Part shown: one piece after another, positions 37,106-48,573 of the stretch
Position numbering within the stretch: position 1 is the stretch's first letter
Layout of the letters: the number at the start of each line of letters is the position of its first letter
Origin: Rhytidiadelphus loreus
Lineage: Eukaryota; Streptophyta; Bryopsida; Hypnales; Hylocomiaceae
NCBI GenBank assembly: GCA_947034895.1
Contig: OX344762.1
Coordinates: 8,189,501-8,253,500, forward strand
DNA length: 64,000 bases
Direction: 5' to 3'
Notes under the pieces: model-generated
Database searches by the model: none
The model's input: only the letters and a program-made list of their open reading frames with translations
Told to the model about the DNA's origin: nothing
Translations under genes and position numbers: made by a program

Positions 37106-38290
37106 ATATGGATCATTTCAGAATAATTAGTTACACCTGCTCTAAGAAAGATTCTAGACTGATTGCAAATGGCCTCAAAATGTAGCGCGTACCGGTAGTA
37201 TTCTTCTCCGATTTGAATTTTCATGTGGCAAAGCATGAAGTCGTGCTTGCGTTTTAGGGGATACCAAGTGCTGGATTGAAAGGTGCTCAATTATTGACTG
37301 CCACTTAATCTGACAATTACACAGGATGAACAAATGAAGAACATACTTGAGTTTCTTTCTCTCTTTTCCTTTTTTTTTCTTCCTTTCACTGGCAAAATGA
37401 AAGGCTAGGAAGAGTAAAATTTTGAAGGACAAGGCATAGACTGTACAAAGGACATTGACATGAAGCATTCCAGGAGATTGGGAGTTAGATAATCTTAATG
37501 TCAGGAGGAGTAAAGGCTTCAATTTAAGCCATTGAAGTGTTGCAGACCATTAGCAAGGAGATTCTTCTGAAGAATAAATCAAACGACAATATTAGCAATG
37601 AATATCAATTTTGTATTTTTGGAGTAATCCACTCCTTGCCACTGTCAGGCTGCACGGTCTGGAACCTAATTTTACCAACACCTGTCCTAATTTGTAGACC
37701 TTTGCATAGAAATCAAGATTTTTTGCACGGGATTCGCCCCAATTTAGGGAAATTCAAGTGAATGGTAGTAGGGTGTCTTCGGATTTCACACCAAGAAAAA
37801 TTTCAGGTACTTTTTTTCCCAACCTGAAGAAATGAAAGTAATTGGTGAATTGAAGATGATCAGTGCAGCATGCGTTAAAACCCTCCTTCAATGCAGACGC
37901 TTGCTTCACATGCTCCTTGACTCCTTGAGTGCGTCATGGCCCGCTCTTCCCCTTTCCTTGTTTGTTGAAATTTCCAGCATTTGACAATTGCCGGATACTT
38001 GGACACTTCCTTTTTCTGATTAAGGGCCGGGGAGCCTTTTGCTTTCTTCAGTACTGTTGTGCAGTCTGTGATCATTACTCGATCAAATGGAGATTCTAGT
38101 ATTCTTCTCAACGAAAAGAATAAATTATATTATTATTGTGTCGGTTCTCATGTTCAGAAGAATTGAAACAGGATTATGTATACCTTGGAAGTATGCTGAC
38201 TTTCATATCCAACGGTTCAACATCCAAGCAATCATGCATACGCATGTGAAACAAACGAAGGTACCAGGCATGCCAGGCAGCAGGCCTTGT

Positions 38291-38296
38291 TTTATT
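38291..38296 (-). terminator. Polyadenylation signal of GLP3
   Basis: AATAAA on the minus strand, 235 bases after the stop. Confidence 0.6.
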
Positions 38297-38530
38297 GACG
38301 AGAACATGGAGCTAAATTCACACAAATGCTCCATGCAATGAAATGAATCTGGCTGCTGCAGTCCCTATTCATGCAACAGATTGCAATTTCCGAAACTAAA
38401 GAAGTAAATACGACTGACTAGACACGTAGGACAGGACACAAAGAATTTGAAATTCCAAGGTAGCACATGCAGTCACAGATGGTGCAGAAAACAATCCATG
38501 AAGCTGCCTGCCATGCATTCGATCACGAGC

Positions 38531-39811
38531 TTAAACATTCCGCGAAGATATATACGACTCCTTGAGCTTCTGCACCGTGGCGGCGTCCACGCCGAAGGAC
38601 TTCTCGATCACGGCGCTCGTGATGTTCGGCTCGAAGATCTGCACAGCCACCAGCAAGCAAATGCACGGGTCGATCGGCCGTCAAGGGTAAAGCAAATAAC
38701 ACTTCGATCGTGGGGTACGTACGTGATTCAAAATTGAACCCAAACAGCAATACGTGAAGGCGCCATGCAATCAGAAGCACACCTCGCTATATATGCTAGC
38801 GGACCTGGGTACGTGGGCCGGGTGCCATTCAATTAAAGTATGAAGCGGTATCGATCTATCTACCCTTCCTTCATGCCGTGGGTGAGATGCATACCTGTTT
38901 GACTGTGGTGAGGAATCCTGGGTTCTGCGAGTTGAATGAGTTGAAGGTGGTCGAGGTCTCGTTGGCCACGTTGAGCTGGAAGTGCGACAGGCCTCTCGGG
39001 AAGACGATCACGTCGCCTGGCAGCAGCGTGGCGGCGAACAGCTGGTTGTCCTCGCTCACGAAGCCCGTGTACACGCTGCCCTTGATCACGAACAAAGTTT
39101 CGGTGGCGCGCGGGTGCGTGTGCAGCGGCACCACGCCGCCCAAGTCGAAGTCCAGTCTGGCGTGCGTGATGCCCTGGGTGTTGATGCCGGGGTACAACAG
39201 CGGCGTGGCTAATACGGCAATGGCGCCCGTGGGGGTCTGGGTCACGTTGCCGGCTGCAGCAGATTGGAAGGTACCAAGTATTAATTCACCACACATGAAT
39301 TGCGATCCAACTCTTAATGAATGCGAACTTCATCAGCAAAGTACGTACAGGAATTGAGGCCTCTCATGGGTGTGCAGTTAGCTAGTGAAGTCGTCTAGCT
39401 ATGTCCGATCGATTACTGAATCATGATCAGACACTGAGGTAATTCTCCATGATGCATGGAAGCCTGGACTTCCACTCTAAATCCGGGTGGCTAGAAATGA
39501 AGGCAGCCAACTAAGTCGGTGGTACACATGATCAGGGATTCAGGTTCGAATCCACCGATGTGCATTCCGTACGTACCTACAGTTCGGAAGCCGGTGTAGA
39601 CGAAGTCGCTGATGGAGACATTGGAGCGGGGCTTGCAAGGGAAGCCATTTATCAGCGTCGCGTTGGCCGACAGATCCGCCACGCAGTAGTCTTGCAAGGG
39701 ATCGGGATCCGCCGCCATCACCACAGCGGCCACCGACAGCATGGCGCACGCCACGGTGAGCACCTTCCAGCTGACGCTGGTGGTGACCGTGCAATTGGCG
39801 AACTTGCCCAT
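38531..39811 (-). CDS. Germin-like protein 3 (three exons)
   Basis: Exons 39811-39577, 39253-38895 and 38638-38531 give 233 residues, identical to GLP4. Cupin ligands are in HTHPRATE and GLSHFQLN; the signal peptide ends in SVAAVVMA; the Cys pair is present. Compared with GLP1/2 there are about a dozen substitutions, including M13V, M17V, A19T and M20V in the signal peptide, P52T (creating sequon NAT), D81N (creating sequon NVT), I120V, G128A and N197K. The C-terminus is different: after KLKESY it reads ISSRNV, because the TAT/TATAT stretch near the stop differs in length and shifts the frame. The first donor is GTAG/GTACGT. Confidence 0.93.
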
Positions 39812-40042
39812 TTCTAGCTGCAGGTCTGATGTAATTCGGATCCTCGTCTGAATTGGAGTGAAGCTTGGGGTTTGAGGTGAATGAAGACTGAGCTAGCTAG
39901 GTAGATGATGGATGATCGAGTACTGGAAGAGATTAATTTCGCAGACCTGTAGCGAGATCAGTCGACCTTCTGGAATTCCAGTGTGGGCGCCAAGGTCGAT
40001 CGATGAGTGAGTGATGAGTATTGCAGCTCATTGCTGGGTCGA

Positions 40043-40048
40043 TTTATA
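40043..40048 (-). promoter_or_regulatory. TATA box of GLP3
   Basis: TATAAA in the same context as GLP1, GLP2 and GLP4. Confidence 0.7.
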
Positions 40049-41404
40049 CTTGCCCACTGCTACAGGACTCACGTAGGTCCACGGGAGCAATCTGCAGTTT
40101 TTCGTGCACCGTGTCGTCCCTGGAGCTTTCCAGGTGGCTGTTGGGAAAGGTAGGAGAAGTGGCGGGTCGTCCTCGCAAGTCCATGTGCTCGCAGCACTGA
40201 GAAGGTGCTCCGATCGTTCTTCACTCGCAGGACATTCGCGGCAGCACATTTCGTCCGAGTGAAACTAGTATTGCAGCGTTTCGTGTTCCAATGGAATATG
40301 AGGCGATTGATTTACTCCAATTGCATGTGTCATCTGGTAAATCGATTGAGTTAACGGTGTCTTCGTTTTCTGGATATTGTGAAGTTTTTAATCACTGTAC
40401 ATCAGGGTAGTGATTCCAATCACCAGTGAAGTGGATTCTGAGCGTTTCCTGTTCACTAACAGTGTAAGGAAATATGCCATGTATTGTTGTGCACATATAT
40501 TTTGAATATGCTTAACCTGGAACGTCTCGATTCATTGCCGAAGCCGAACGAGACCTGAAAAGGCATGACAATTTTCAAGAGCGCTGTGTTGAAATAGGAG
40601 TTGTGGATGCAACAAGTTACCGTAGGATCTGGAAGATTAGCTCCGACAGAGTTGGCTGATGCAAGAGAAATGAACATCACCGTAGAGTCTTAGGAGATCA
40701 TGAGGTTTGACCGTGATGAATTGGCCCTTGACCTTCACGGGCAGCACCTCTCCTGAGAAGAGACAGACATGTGCACCGGAAAATTAAAATGAGGGAAATT
40801 ACTGTGCGTAGAGGACGACGAGAAGAAAGGTCTCCGAATTTCCCATCGGCGCTTTGCCACATAATTTTTCTTATGGAGTTTGCAATGCTGGAGCCTTCGG
40901 AGATGGGGATAGTCGGACTCATTTTCACGTTGCAGACCGACGCCCGTACAAACGGCCGGTCTGCGAATATGCGATCACAGAAGTGGCTTGCCCGCACTAA
41001 CGGAAGCTTTGACAAGGTTTAAAATACTTGAAAAATTAGGTGGACTTTCTGACATCGGACCATCATGCTTGCGTCATTCTCTACATTCCTTGCTGCAGTG
41101 GAGTCCTCACACATTTCTGGAGACCAGTATATCTAAAATTCAATTTCTCTATATTAACTCTTCGTGGCACGTGGCTCACCAGCGTGCAGTTCCTTCATTT
41201 CGTGTCTCCTTCTAAGGTAGGAGGCTTGAACTCCGTTCGGGCATTTAGAACCGCCCCTATAAATGGTATTGGAATGGGCTGGAGGTGGTTCTTGAATTGA
41301 CTTTCATTGTCATTAAATGAATCAAGAAAAATACTATTTATTATTGCAAGAGCCAATCAATTTCCTTTCTTTTCCCATTTCTATTTAGAAGTCGTAGTGA
41401 ACAC

Positions 41405-41570
41405 TTTATGAAAGACCTAGGATCACAAACATGGACCTACAACACATCTCGTTTGAAAATTCATAACTAATTCAAAAATGATCCAAAAAATATGAAACAA
41501 GTTGGGTTAGACGCCAATTCTTCTTCTCTTTCAAGAAAAAAATTTTCAAAAATATTTTGAGCAGTTTCAC
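41405..41570 (+). repeat. Dispersed repeat, copy 2 of 3
   Basis: Begins near GACCTAGGATCACAAACATG; related to 5165-5345 and 61797-61945. Confidence 0.55.
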
Positions 41571-42075
41571 TTGCCCAAAATTCAGTTCCAGTGCTTAGAT
41601 GGTTGGTTTATGAACCGACTACCTTACAGAATGCGTGCAGCTGTCTTCAACCCATTTCCTAGAACGTCACTTCATTTTTTAAATTTAAAGCTAAACCAGC
41701 AAGCTTGGTCGGGCAACCACTGCCCCACTTCTATTCCTCAACCACAAAACTTCATTTCTTCACTTTTTGGACCTCGGGCACACCTAAATTTTGTCGAAAA
41801 CTTGACATGCTCCTACACTTGCATTTTTCTCTTCCACCTGCTGTGAGGAATAGCGGCGCTTTCATCTGCAATGAAACCAGAAGTCATGTCCGAAAATGGG
41901 AAAATTTGGATGAATGAAAATTCGTCATCCTCCACCCGCTGTGCATCGCCGACTCTGTGCGTCGTCCAGTTTTTGCACTCCAGGGTTAAATTGAATAGCA
42001 TAAATCTGAGTTTATGTCAATACAGAGAATTGGTTCACATATGTCATCAATGTTCACATATACGGTCAATGCAAT

Positions 42076-42227
42076 CGTTAATTTTGATAAAGTAGCACGA
42101 TTTCGGTGCCAGAAATTGTCACTTATGTACATAGAGGTCTACTAGGACGCGTACGAATTTATGACCCAGAGCTCGTGTTCTGAAAAGTTTCAAAGCACGG
42201 GTACCGTCATTTTAACGAAAATGACGT
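42076..42227. mobile_element. MITE-like element in loop B
   Basis: Inverted, diverged counterpart of 12540-12691, with TTTTAACGAAAATGACGTTA at its right end. Confidence 0.55.
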
Positions 42228-42900
42228 TAGGAGTCTCTTCTTCAGTTTTAATTAATATTTTTCATCCTCTACCAGACTTATATTGTGGTATGTTTACACT
42301 TGGTGTTCAACAGCGATGTTTGCAATTTGAACCCACTCCAGAAGTAGGTCTGAATATCCATAAGGCCCTCCGTAACAACATTCTCTATCACCAAATGAGA
42401 ACAACCTTTGGACTTATAGTTTTGACCAAGGTTTTTTGTCGACCAAGTTGAAGGGACGTGGATTGACATTGGATTAGAATTCCGGCCTGGATTGGCGAGC
42501 TGAAGAGTTCTGTAGTGTCTCGGGTGTTCCTTTCTGTTGATGATAGAGAGCACCATGTGTAGTCCAAGCCGCATGTCTCACAATGTTTCGACGAATTGGT
42601 CAAGTGCGTAGACACGGGTCCTCTCCTCGACTGCTGATTCGTTACCAGCTTTTTTTTGTTTGGCTTTTTGTGCTTTGGGAACAGAAGTGAAAATATTGTT
42701 TGTAAATTAAATATAAAATACCCAACACTGTTAAGAGCATTTGCTCATCACATTCTTGACCCAACAATGATTGATATCATTAATTTAAAGTTTTGTCATC
42801 GGTGTGTGGTGCAAGTCATTAGAAGAGAGTATTGAATTCAAAGGTCAAAAGTGACCAAACACAGTCAACGCCCAGCGCATACTGGATCGCGGTTGTGAAA

Positions 42901-42942
42901 AGTACACTGAGTATTACTCCTGCAATGAAATTCCTTTTCATT

Positions 42943-42981
<39 letters not shown>

Positions 42982-43000
42982 AAAAGAGTACACTGAGTAT
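42901..43000. mobile_element. Short poly(A)-tailed retroposed insertion with 14-bp duplication
   Basis: A 14-bp direct repeat, AGTACACTGAGTAT, at 42901-42914 and 42987-43000 flanks 33 nt of unique sequence followed by 32 A and GAAAAAGA-like tail residues. The paralogous site near 12001 (palindrome A, inverted) has a single AGTACACTGAG copy and no insert. This is the signature of LINE-type target-primed retroposition of a short RNA 3' end. Confidence 0.8.
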
Positions 43001-43051
43001 ATGCAAGGTCCACTCTTGGAGCACGTGGGACCATCACAGGGAGAACGGCAG

Positions 43052-43168
43052 GGCGTCACCCCAGGGTATTATAGTTCAACATGCATCTTTACCCCCCAAA
43101 CTTTCTTAAAACCGATAGTTTGGCGGGGTAAAGAAGCATATTGAACTATAGTACCCCTGGATGACGCC
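43052..43168. mobile_element. Foldback MITE in loop B
   Basis: Near-perfect hairpin: GGCGTCACCCCAGGGTA at the left mirrors GTACCCCTGGATGACGCC at the right, with arms of about 55 bp and an 8-bp loop. The paralogous site near 11950 in palindrome A lacks it. Confidence 0.75.
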
Positions 43169-43696
43169 ATGCAGGTTTGCCGGTGTGCATTCACATGCTT
43201 GGAAACATAATTTAATAGGCAATTCTGAATCGACTGGGAAAAAACTTATAAAAAAAAAATGGGAGGAGTCCTACACTTTGGTAAGAAAAAGCTACCCGAG
43301 GAAGCTATAGCGGTACCAAAGACAAAATAAACGGTATCGAGAACTGCTCCAGCTGTGACTCTGGGAAAAGAAATTCAAAAACTGACTAAAATATCTGACT
43401 ATCCTTCTCGTTTCGATCATAGAAATGGAGTAAATCAATCGCCTCATATTCCATTGGAACACGAAACGCTGCAATACTAGTTTCACTCGGACGAAATGTG
43501 CTGCCGCGAATGTCCTGCGAGTGAAGAACGATCGGAGCACCTTCTCAGTGCTGCGAGCACATGGACTTGCGAGGACGACCCGCCACTTCTCCTACCTTTC
43601 CCAACAGCCACCTGGAAAGCTCCAGGGACGACACGGTGCACGAAAAACTGCAGATTGCTCCCGTGGACCTACGTGAGTCCTGTAGCAGTGGGCAAG

Positions 43697-43702
43697 TATA
43701 AA
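43697..43702 (+). promoter_or_regulatory. TATA box of GLP4
   Basis: TATAAA in GGGCAAGTATAAATCGACC, the same position as in GLP2. Confidence 0.7.
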
Positions 43703-43933
43703 TCGACCCAGCAATGAGCTGCAATACTCATCACTCACTCATCGATCGACCTTGGCGCCCACACTGGAATTCCAGAAGGTCGACTGATCTCGCTACAGGT
43801 CTGCGAAATTAATCTCTTCCAGTACTCGATCATCCATCATCTACCTAGCTAGCTCAGTCTTCATTCACCTCAAACCCCAAGCTTCACTCCAATTCAGACG
43901 AGGATCCGAATTACATCAGACCTGCAGCTAGAA

Positions 43934-45214
43934 ATGGGCAAGTTCGCCAATTGCACGGTCACCACCAGCGTCAGCTGGAAGGTGCTCACCGTGGCGTGCG
44001 CCATGCTGTCGGTGGCCGCTGTGGTGATGGCGGCGGATCCCGATCCCTTGCAAGACTACTGCGTGGCGGATCTGTCGGCCAACGCGACGCTGATAAATGG
44101 CTTCCCTTGCAAGCCCCGCTCCAATGTCTCCATCAGCGACTTCGTCTACACCGGCTTCCGAACTGTAGGTACGTACGGAATGCACATCGGTGGATTCGAA
44201 CCTGAATCCCTGATCATGTGTACCACCGACTTAGTTGGCTGCCTTCATTTCTAGCCACCCGGATTTAGAGTGGAAGTCCAGGCTTCCATGCATCATGGAG
44301 AATTACCTCAGTGTCTGATCATGATTCAGTAATCGATCGGACATAGCTAGACGACTTCACTAGCTAACTGCACACCCATGAGAGGCCTCAATTCCTGTAC
44401 GTACTTTGCTGATGAAGTTCGCATTCATTAAGAGTTGGATCGCAATTCATGTGTGGTGAATTAATACTTGGTACCTTCCAATCTGCTGCAGCCGGCAACG
44501 TGACCCAGACCCCCACGGGCGCCATTGCCGTATTAGCCACGCCGCTGTTGTACCCCGGCATCAACACCCAGGGCATCACGCACGCCAGACTGGACTTCGA
44601 CTTGGGCGGCGTGGTGCCGCTGCACACGCACCCGCGCGCCACCGAAACTTTGTTCGTGATCAAGGGCAGCGTGTACACGGGCTTCGTGAGCGAGGACAAC
44701 CAGCTGTTCGCCGCCACGCTGCTGCCAGGCGACGTGATCGTCTTCCCGAGAGGCCTGTCGCACTTCCAGCTCAACGTGGCCAACGAGACCTCGACCACCT
44801 TCAACTCATTCAACTCGCAGAACCCAGGATTCCTCACCACAGTCAAACAGGTATGCATCTCACCCACGGCATGAAGGAAGGGTAGATAGATCGATACCGC
44901 TTCATACTTTAATTGAATGGCACCCGGCCCACGTACCCAGGTCCGCTAGCATATATAGCGAGGTGTGCTTCTGATTGCATGGCGCCTTCACGTATTGCTG
45001 TTTGGGTTCAATTTTGAATCACGTACGTACCCCACGATCGAAGTGTTATTTGCTTTACCCTTGACGGCCGATCGACCCGTGCATTTGCTTGCTGGTGGCT
45101 GTGCAGATCTTCGAGCCGAACATCACGAGCGCCGTGATCGAGAAGTCCTTCGGCGTGGACGCCGCCACGGTGCAGAAGCTCAAGGAGTCGTATATATCTT
45201 CGCGGAATGTTTAA
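43934..45214 (+). CDS. Germin-like protein 4 (three exons)
   Basis: Exons 43934-44168, 44492-44850 and 45107-45214 give 233 residues, identical to GLP3. Domain order: signal peptide 1-33, Cys43 and Cys59, box 1 with His123, His125 and Glu130, box 2 with His169, C-terminal helix region [15 protein letters not shown] and the ISSRNV tail. Sequons NAT, NVS, NVT, NET and NIT suggest a more glycosylated product than GLP1/2. ATGs of GLP3 and GLP4 are 4.1 kb apart, divergent. Both keep promoters and signals, so both should be expressible. Confidence 0.93.
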
Positions 45215-45448
45215 GCTCGTGATCGAATGCATGGCAGGCAGCTTCATGGATTGTTTTCTGCACCATCTGTGACTGCATGTGCTACCTTGGAATTTCAAAT
45301 TCTTTGTGTCCTGTCCTACGTGTCTAGTCAGTCGTATTTACTTCTTTAGTTTCGGAAATTGCAATCTGTTGCATGAATAGGGACTGCAGCAGCCAGATTC
45401 ATTTCATTGCATGGAGCATTTGTGTGAATTTAGCTCCATGTTCTCGTC

Positions 45449-45454
45449 AATAAA
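45449..45454 (+). terminator. Polyadenylation signal of GLP4
   Basis: AATAAA in CGTCAATAAAACAAGG, 235 bases after the stop. Confidence 0.6.
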
Positions 45455-46639
45455 ACAAGGCCTGCTGCCTGGCATGCCTGGTACCTTCGTTTGTTTCACA
45501 TGCGTATGCATGATTGCTTGGATGTTGAACCGTTGGATATGAAAGTCAGCATACTTCCAAGGTATACATAATCCTGTTTCAATTCTTCTGAACATGAGAA
45601 CCGACACAATAATAATATAATTTATTCTTTTCGTTGAGAAGAATACTAGAATCTCCATTTGATCGAGTAATGATCACAGACTGCACAACAGTACTGAAGA
45701 AAGCAAAAGGCTCCCCGGCCCTTAATCAGAAAAAGGAAGTGTCCAAGTATCCGGCAATTGTCAAATGCTGGAAATTTCAACAAACAAGGAAAGGGGAAGA
45801 GCGGGCCATGACGCACTCAAGGAGTCAAGGAGCATGTGAAGCAAGCGTCTGCATTGAAGGAGGGTTTTAACGCATGCTGCACTGATCATCTTCAATTCAC
45901 CAATTACTTTCATTTCTTCAGGTTGGGAAAAAAAGTACCTGAAATTTTTCTTGGTGTGAAATCCGAAGACACCCTACTACCATTCACTTGAATTTCCCTA
46001 AATTGGGGCGAATCCCGTGCAAAAAATCTTGATTTCTATGCAAAGGTCTACAAATTAGGACAGGTGTTGGTAAAATTAGGTTCCAGACCGTGCAGCCTGA
46101 CAGTGGCAAGGAGTGGATTACTCCAAAAATACAAAATTGATATTCATTGCTAATATTGTCGTTTGATTTATTCTTCAGAAGAATCTCCTTGCTAATGGTC
46201 TGCAACACTTCAATGGCTTAAATTGAAGCCTTTACTCCTCCTGACATTAAAATTATCTAACTCCCAATCTCCTGGAATGCTTCATGTCAATGTCCTTTGT
46301 ACAGTCTATGCCTTGTCCTTCAAAATTTTACTCTTCCTAGCCTTTCATTTTGCCAGTGAAAGGAAGAAAAAAAAAGGAAAAGAGAGAAAGAAACTCAAGT
46401 ATGTTCTTCATTTGTTCATCCTGTGTAATTGTCAGATTAAGTGGCAGTCAATAATTGAGCACCTTTCAATCCAGCACTTGGTATCCCCTAAAACGCAAGC
46501 ACGACTTCATGCTTTGCCACATGAAAATTCAAATCGGAGAAGAATACTACCGGTACGCGCTACATTTTGAGGCCATTTGCAATCAGTCTAGAATCTTTCT
46601 TAGAGCAGGTGTAACTAATTATTCTGAAATGATCCATAT

Positions 46640-46801
46640 CACCAATTTCGTTATATTGGAGCGATTCCAGCACCAAGAATTGTGTCATACATAGATCAAC
46701 ACAAAGCTGTAGAAACAAGGACGACTATGAGATTTATGTTTCAGGCCATGCGTCCTACAAAGTGACAAACTAGTGGAGTATCGCCAATTTAACAGAATTG
46801 A
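46640..46801. mobile_element. MITE-like element in inner arm B (right)
   Basis: Mirror of 36944-37105, identical as far as compared. The insertion therefore predates the last homogenisation of the arms. Confidence 0.6.
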
Positions 46802-47821
46802 CATTTGGCATTCCTTGATATTTCTGTGCACTCAATGCAAGTCCGTTGAAACCTCTCGTGCAAATTGAATTGAATTGGAGCATCCAGGTTTGATATATTC
46901 TTGGTGATGAAACGTGGTGAAAAAATTCTTGCAGTGACACAGCTGCTTGTGAAGCAAGCTTGTACGCAACTGAGATCATGGGAACCCCGAAGCCAAGGCG
47001 CGCATCTTTCTACTGAAATTAATTCAGAATTCAGCTTCAATGCAATCCAAGTGCCTGAGAAAGATTGAGATGGGAATTCGTTGGAGATGACGTCTAGAAT
47101 GTCAAACACTCACAACCGTTTGATCAAAGTTCACACAGTCGCACACAATCATCCTCAGTCAGTGTTCTGTTGAAGGTGAGCTGAATTTCTTTGCAAGACG
47201 AAAACTACGTCCCATCTTCAGAAGAACAGCTCCGTCTCGGGGGAGTGAGAAATGGACTCCTGTCACATATATGTTCACAATTCCAGCAATCGATGAAATT
47301 GTTTCAAACTGAACAAGTGCATCATACGATAGATTCTCAACGTATATTTATATTGAGGATGTGCAATAACAGAGTGTGCAATTAGAGAGGGTTGAGCCGA
47401 GTATAGAGTCGAGTATAGTCTTCCATTCTGGGCCAAAAGAATTATTTACACAAAGCTTAAAAAAACTAGGACGAGTATAGATCTTGGTTTGAATTTGGTA
47501 GGGGAGATTAAAAAAAGATAACAATTGGGGCTATCCAACCTTGTAATTGTTGCACTTTACAATTTATAGTTTTGTTTTAAGGATGTTAGAGCTAGTTTAC
47601 AAAAGAAACAGGAGTTTTGATGTTCCATCAAACTCAAGGTGGATAGTAAAACACACACATTTCTAAAATAGTTCACATGTGTGGATGGTGATCATTTTAG
47701 GACATGGATGAACACCATCTGCACATGCATGTGAACCATTTTAGAACCTTGTCCATTTTGCCACCTTCTACGTTACATATATATGCAACATTGGTTCAAA
47801 TTCACATACTTATATTTGAAA

Positions 47822-47849
47822 CATTAGATGGGCCAAATCCCATCTAATG
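47822..47849. mobile_element. 28-bp palindromic mini-insertion with MITE ends
   Basis: CATTAGATGGG, six bases, CCCATCTAATG. The left-arm partner (about 35905-35935) lacks it. The ends equal those of the 230-bp MITE at 48344-48573. Confidence 0.65.
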
Positions 47850-48343
47850 CAACTCTAACTTCACTCTTTACAATGACACTACACATGGTTATTTTTTTTA
47901 AATTCATCTTGTATCATGTAAGTTACATACTTAACAAAATTTCAAAATTATAGGAGGAGTTTTGCATATGTTGCCCAAATAGTTCAAGATAGCATAACTT
48001 TTGATATGGGCACTCGATAAAATAAATAAATAAAATATTTTCATTTTTTTTTAAATTAAATTTTTATTTTTATTTTTTATTTTTATTTTCATTAACTTAT
48101 TCATTTTCCTATTCAAAGGATACATGTTCACACCATGTGTCAAAAATTTGTGAACATCCGACCAAAATTGACTTTTAATTGTAGGAACCCTTTGTAAGAT
48201 TTCTTGCATACATTAAACGGCCACTTGATCCTTTAAGGGATAAAGAAGCCATATATTATCGTCACTCTTATGTTGTAAAATAAACATGGTTAGTAGTTTA
48301 TTAATATGTCACTCTTACAAATTAAAAGAAGTAGAGATAAAAT

Positions 48344-48573
48344 CATTAGATGTTTTTTTGGGCCTCTAGGAGACCATTTCAGACTTGGTCTCTTTCATTG
48401 TTCCCCCACGCAATGAAGGAACGTCCGGCTATTAGGAAAAAAAAATTCAAAAAATGAGATGGCAGCCTCTCAGCCACGTAAGACCATTGCGGTGTCACTG
48501 CAACAATCACATTCTTTGGTTTTCATAGCATTATAAATCGTGGTCTCCTAGAGGCCCGAAAAAACATCTAATG
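48344..48573. mobile_element. MITE, CATTAGATG family
   Basis: Terminal inverted repeats of about 33 bp: CATTAGATG, a T run, GGGCCTCTAGGAGACCA, mirrored at the right. The left-arm partner near 35070-35085 joins GTAGAGATAAAA-equivalent and GCAAAA-equivalent sequence directly, so it is an empty site. Confidence 0.85.

Larger units (their letters stand above)
36340..40318. repeat. Palindrome B, inner left arm
   Basis: Pairs with 43427-47406 at coordinate sum 83745, with no indel over about 3.98 kb. I saw one substitution, near 37492 against 46253 (Arg against Lys in the overlapping frame); the rest of the compared sequence is identical. Confidence 0.9.
40319..43426. other. Loop of palindrome B, no credible gene
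   Basis: 3.1 kb between the arms. 40319-41300 is richer in GC and contains broken frames (for example minus-strand SGEVLPVKVKGQFITVKPHD near 40710-40770) that may be a gene relic I cannot name. 41405-41570 is a dispersed repeat copy. 42070-43220 matches the spacer of palindrome A inverted, and carries two insertions that A lacks. Confidence 0.6.
43427..47406. repeat. Palindrome B, inner right arm
   Basis: Mirror of 36340-40318. Holds GLP4, its promoter and about 2.2 kb of downstream sequence. Confidence 0.9.

Noticed and set aside
36360..37761. Several mirrored ORFs of 64-116 residues in both inner arms of palindrome B
   Set aside because: They overlap on both strands, lack protein-like composition and are mirrored only because the arms are identical.
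40698..41022. Overlapping ORFs of 83-105 residues on both strands in loop B
   Set aside because: No recognisable domain and no splice context; the higher GC content may reflect a gene relic but nothing can be named.
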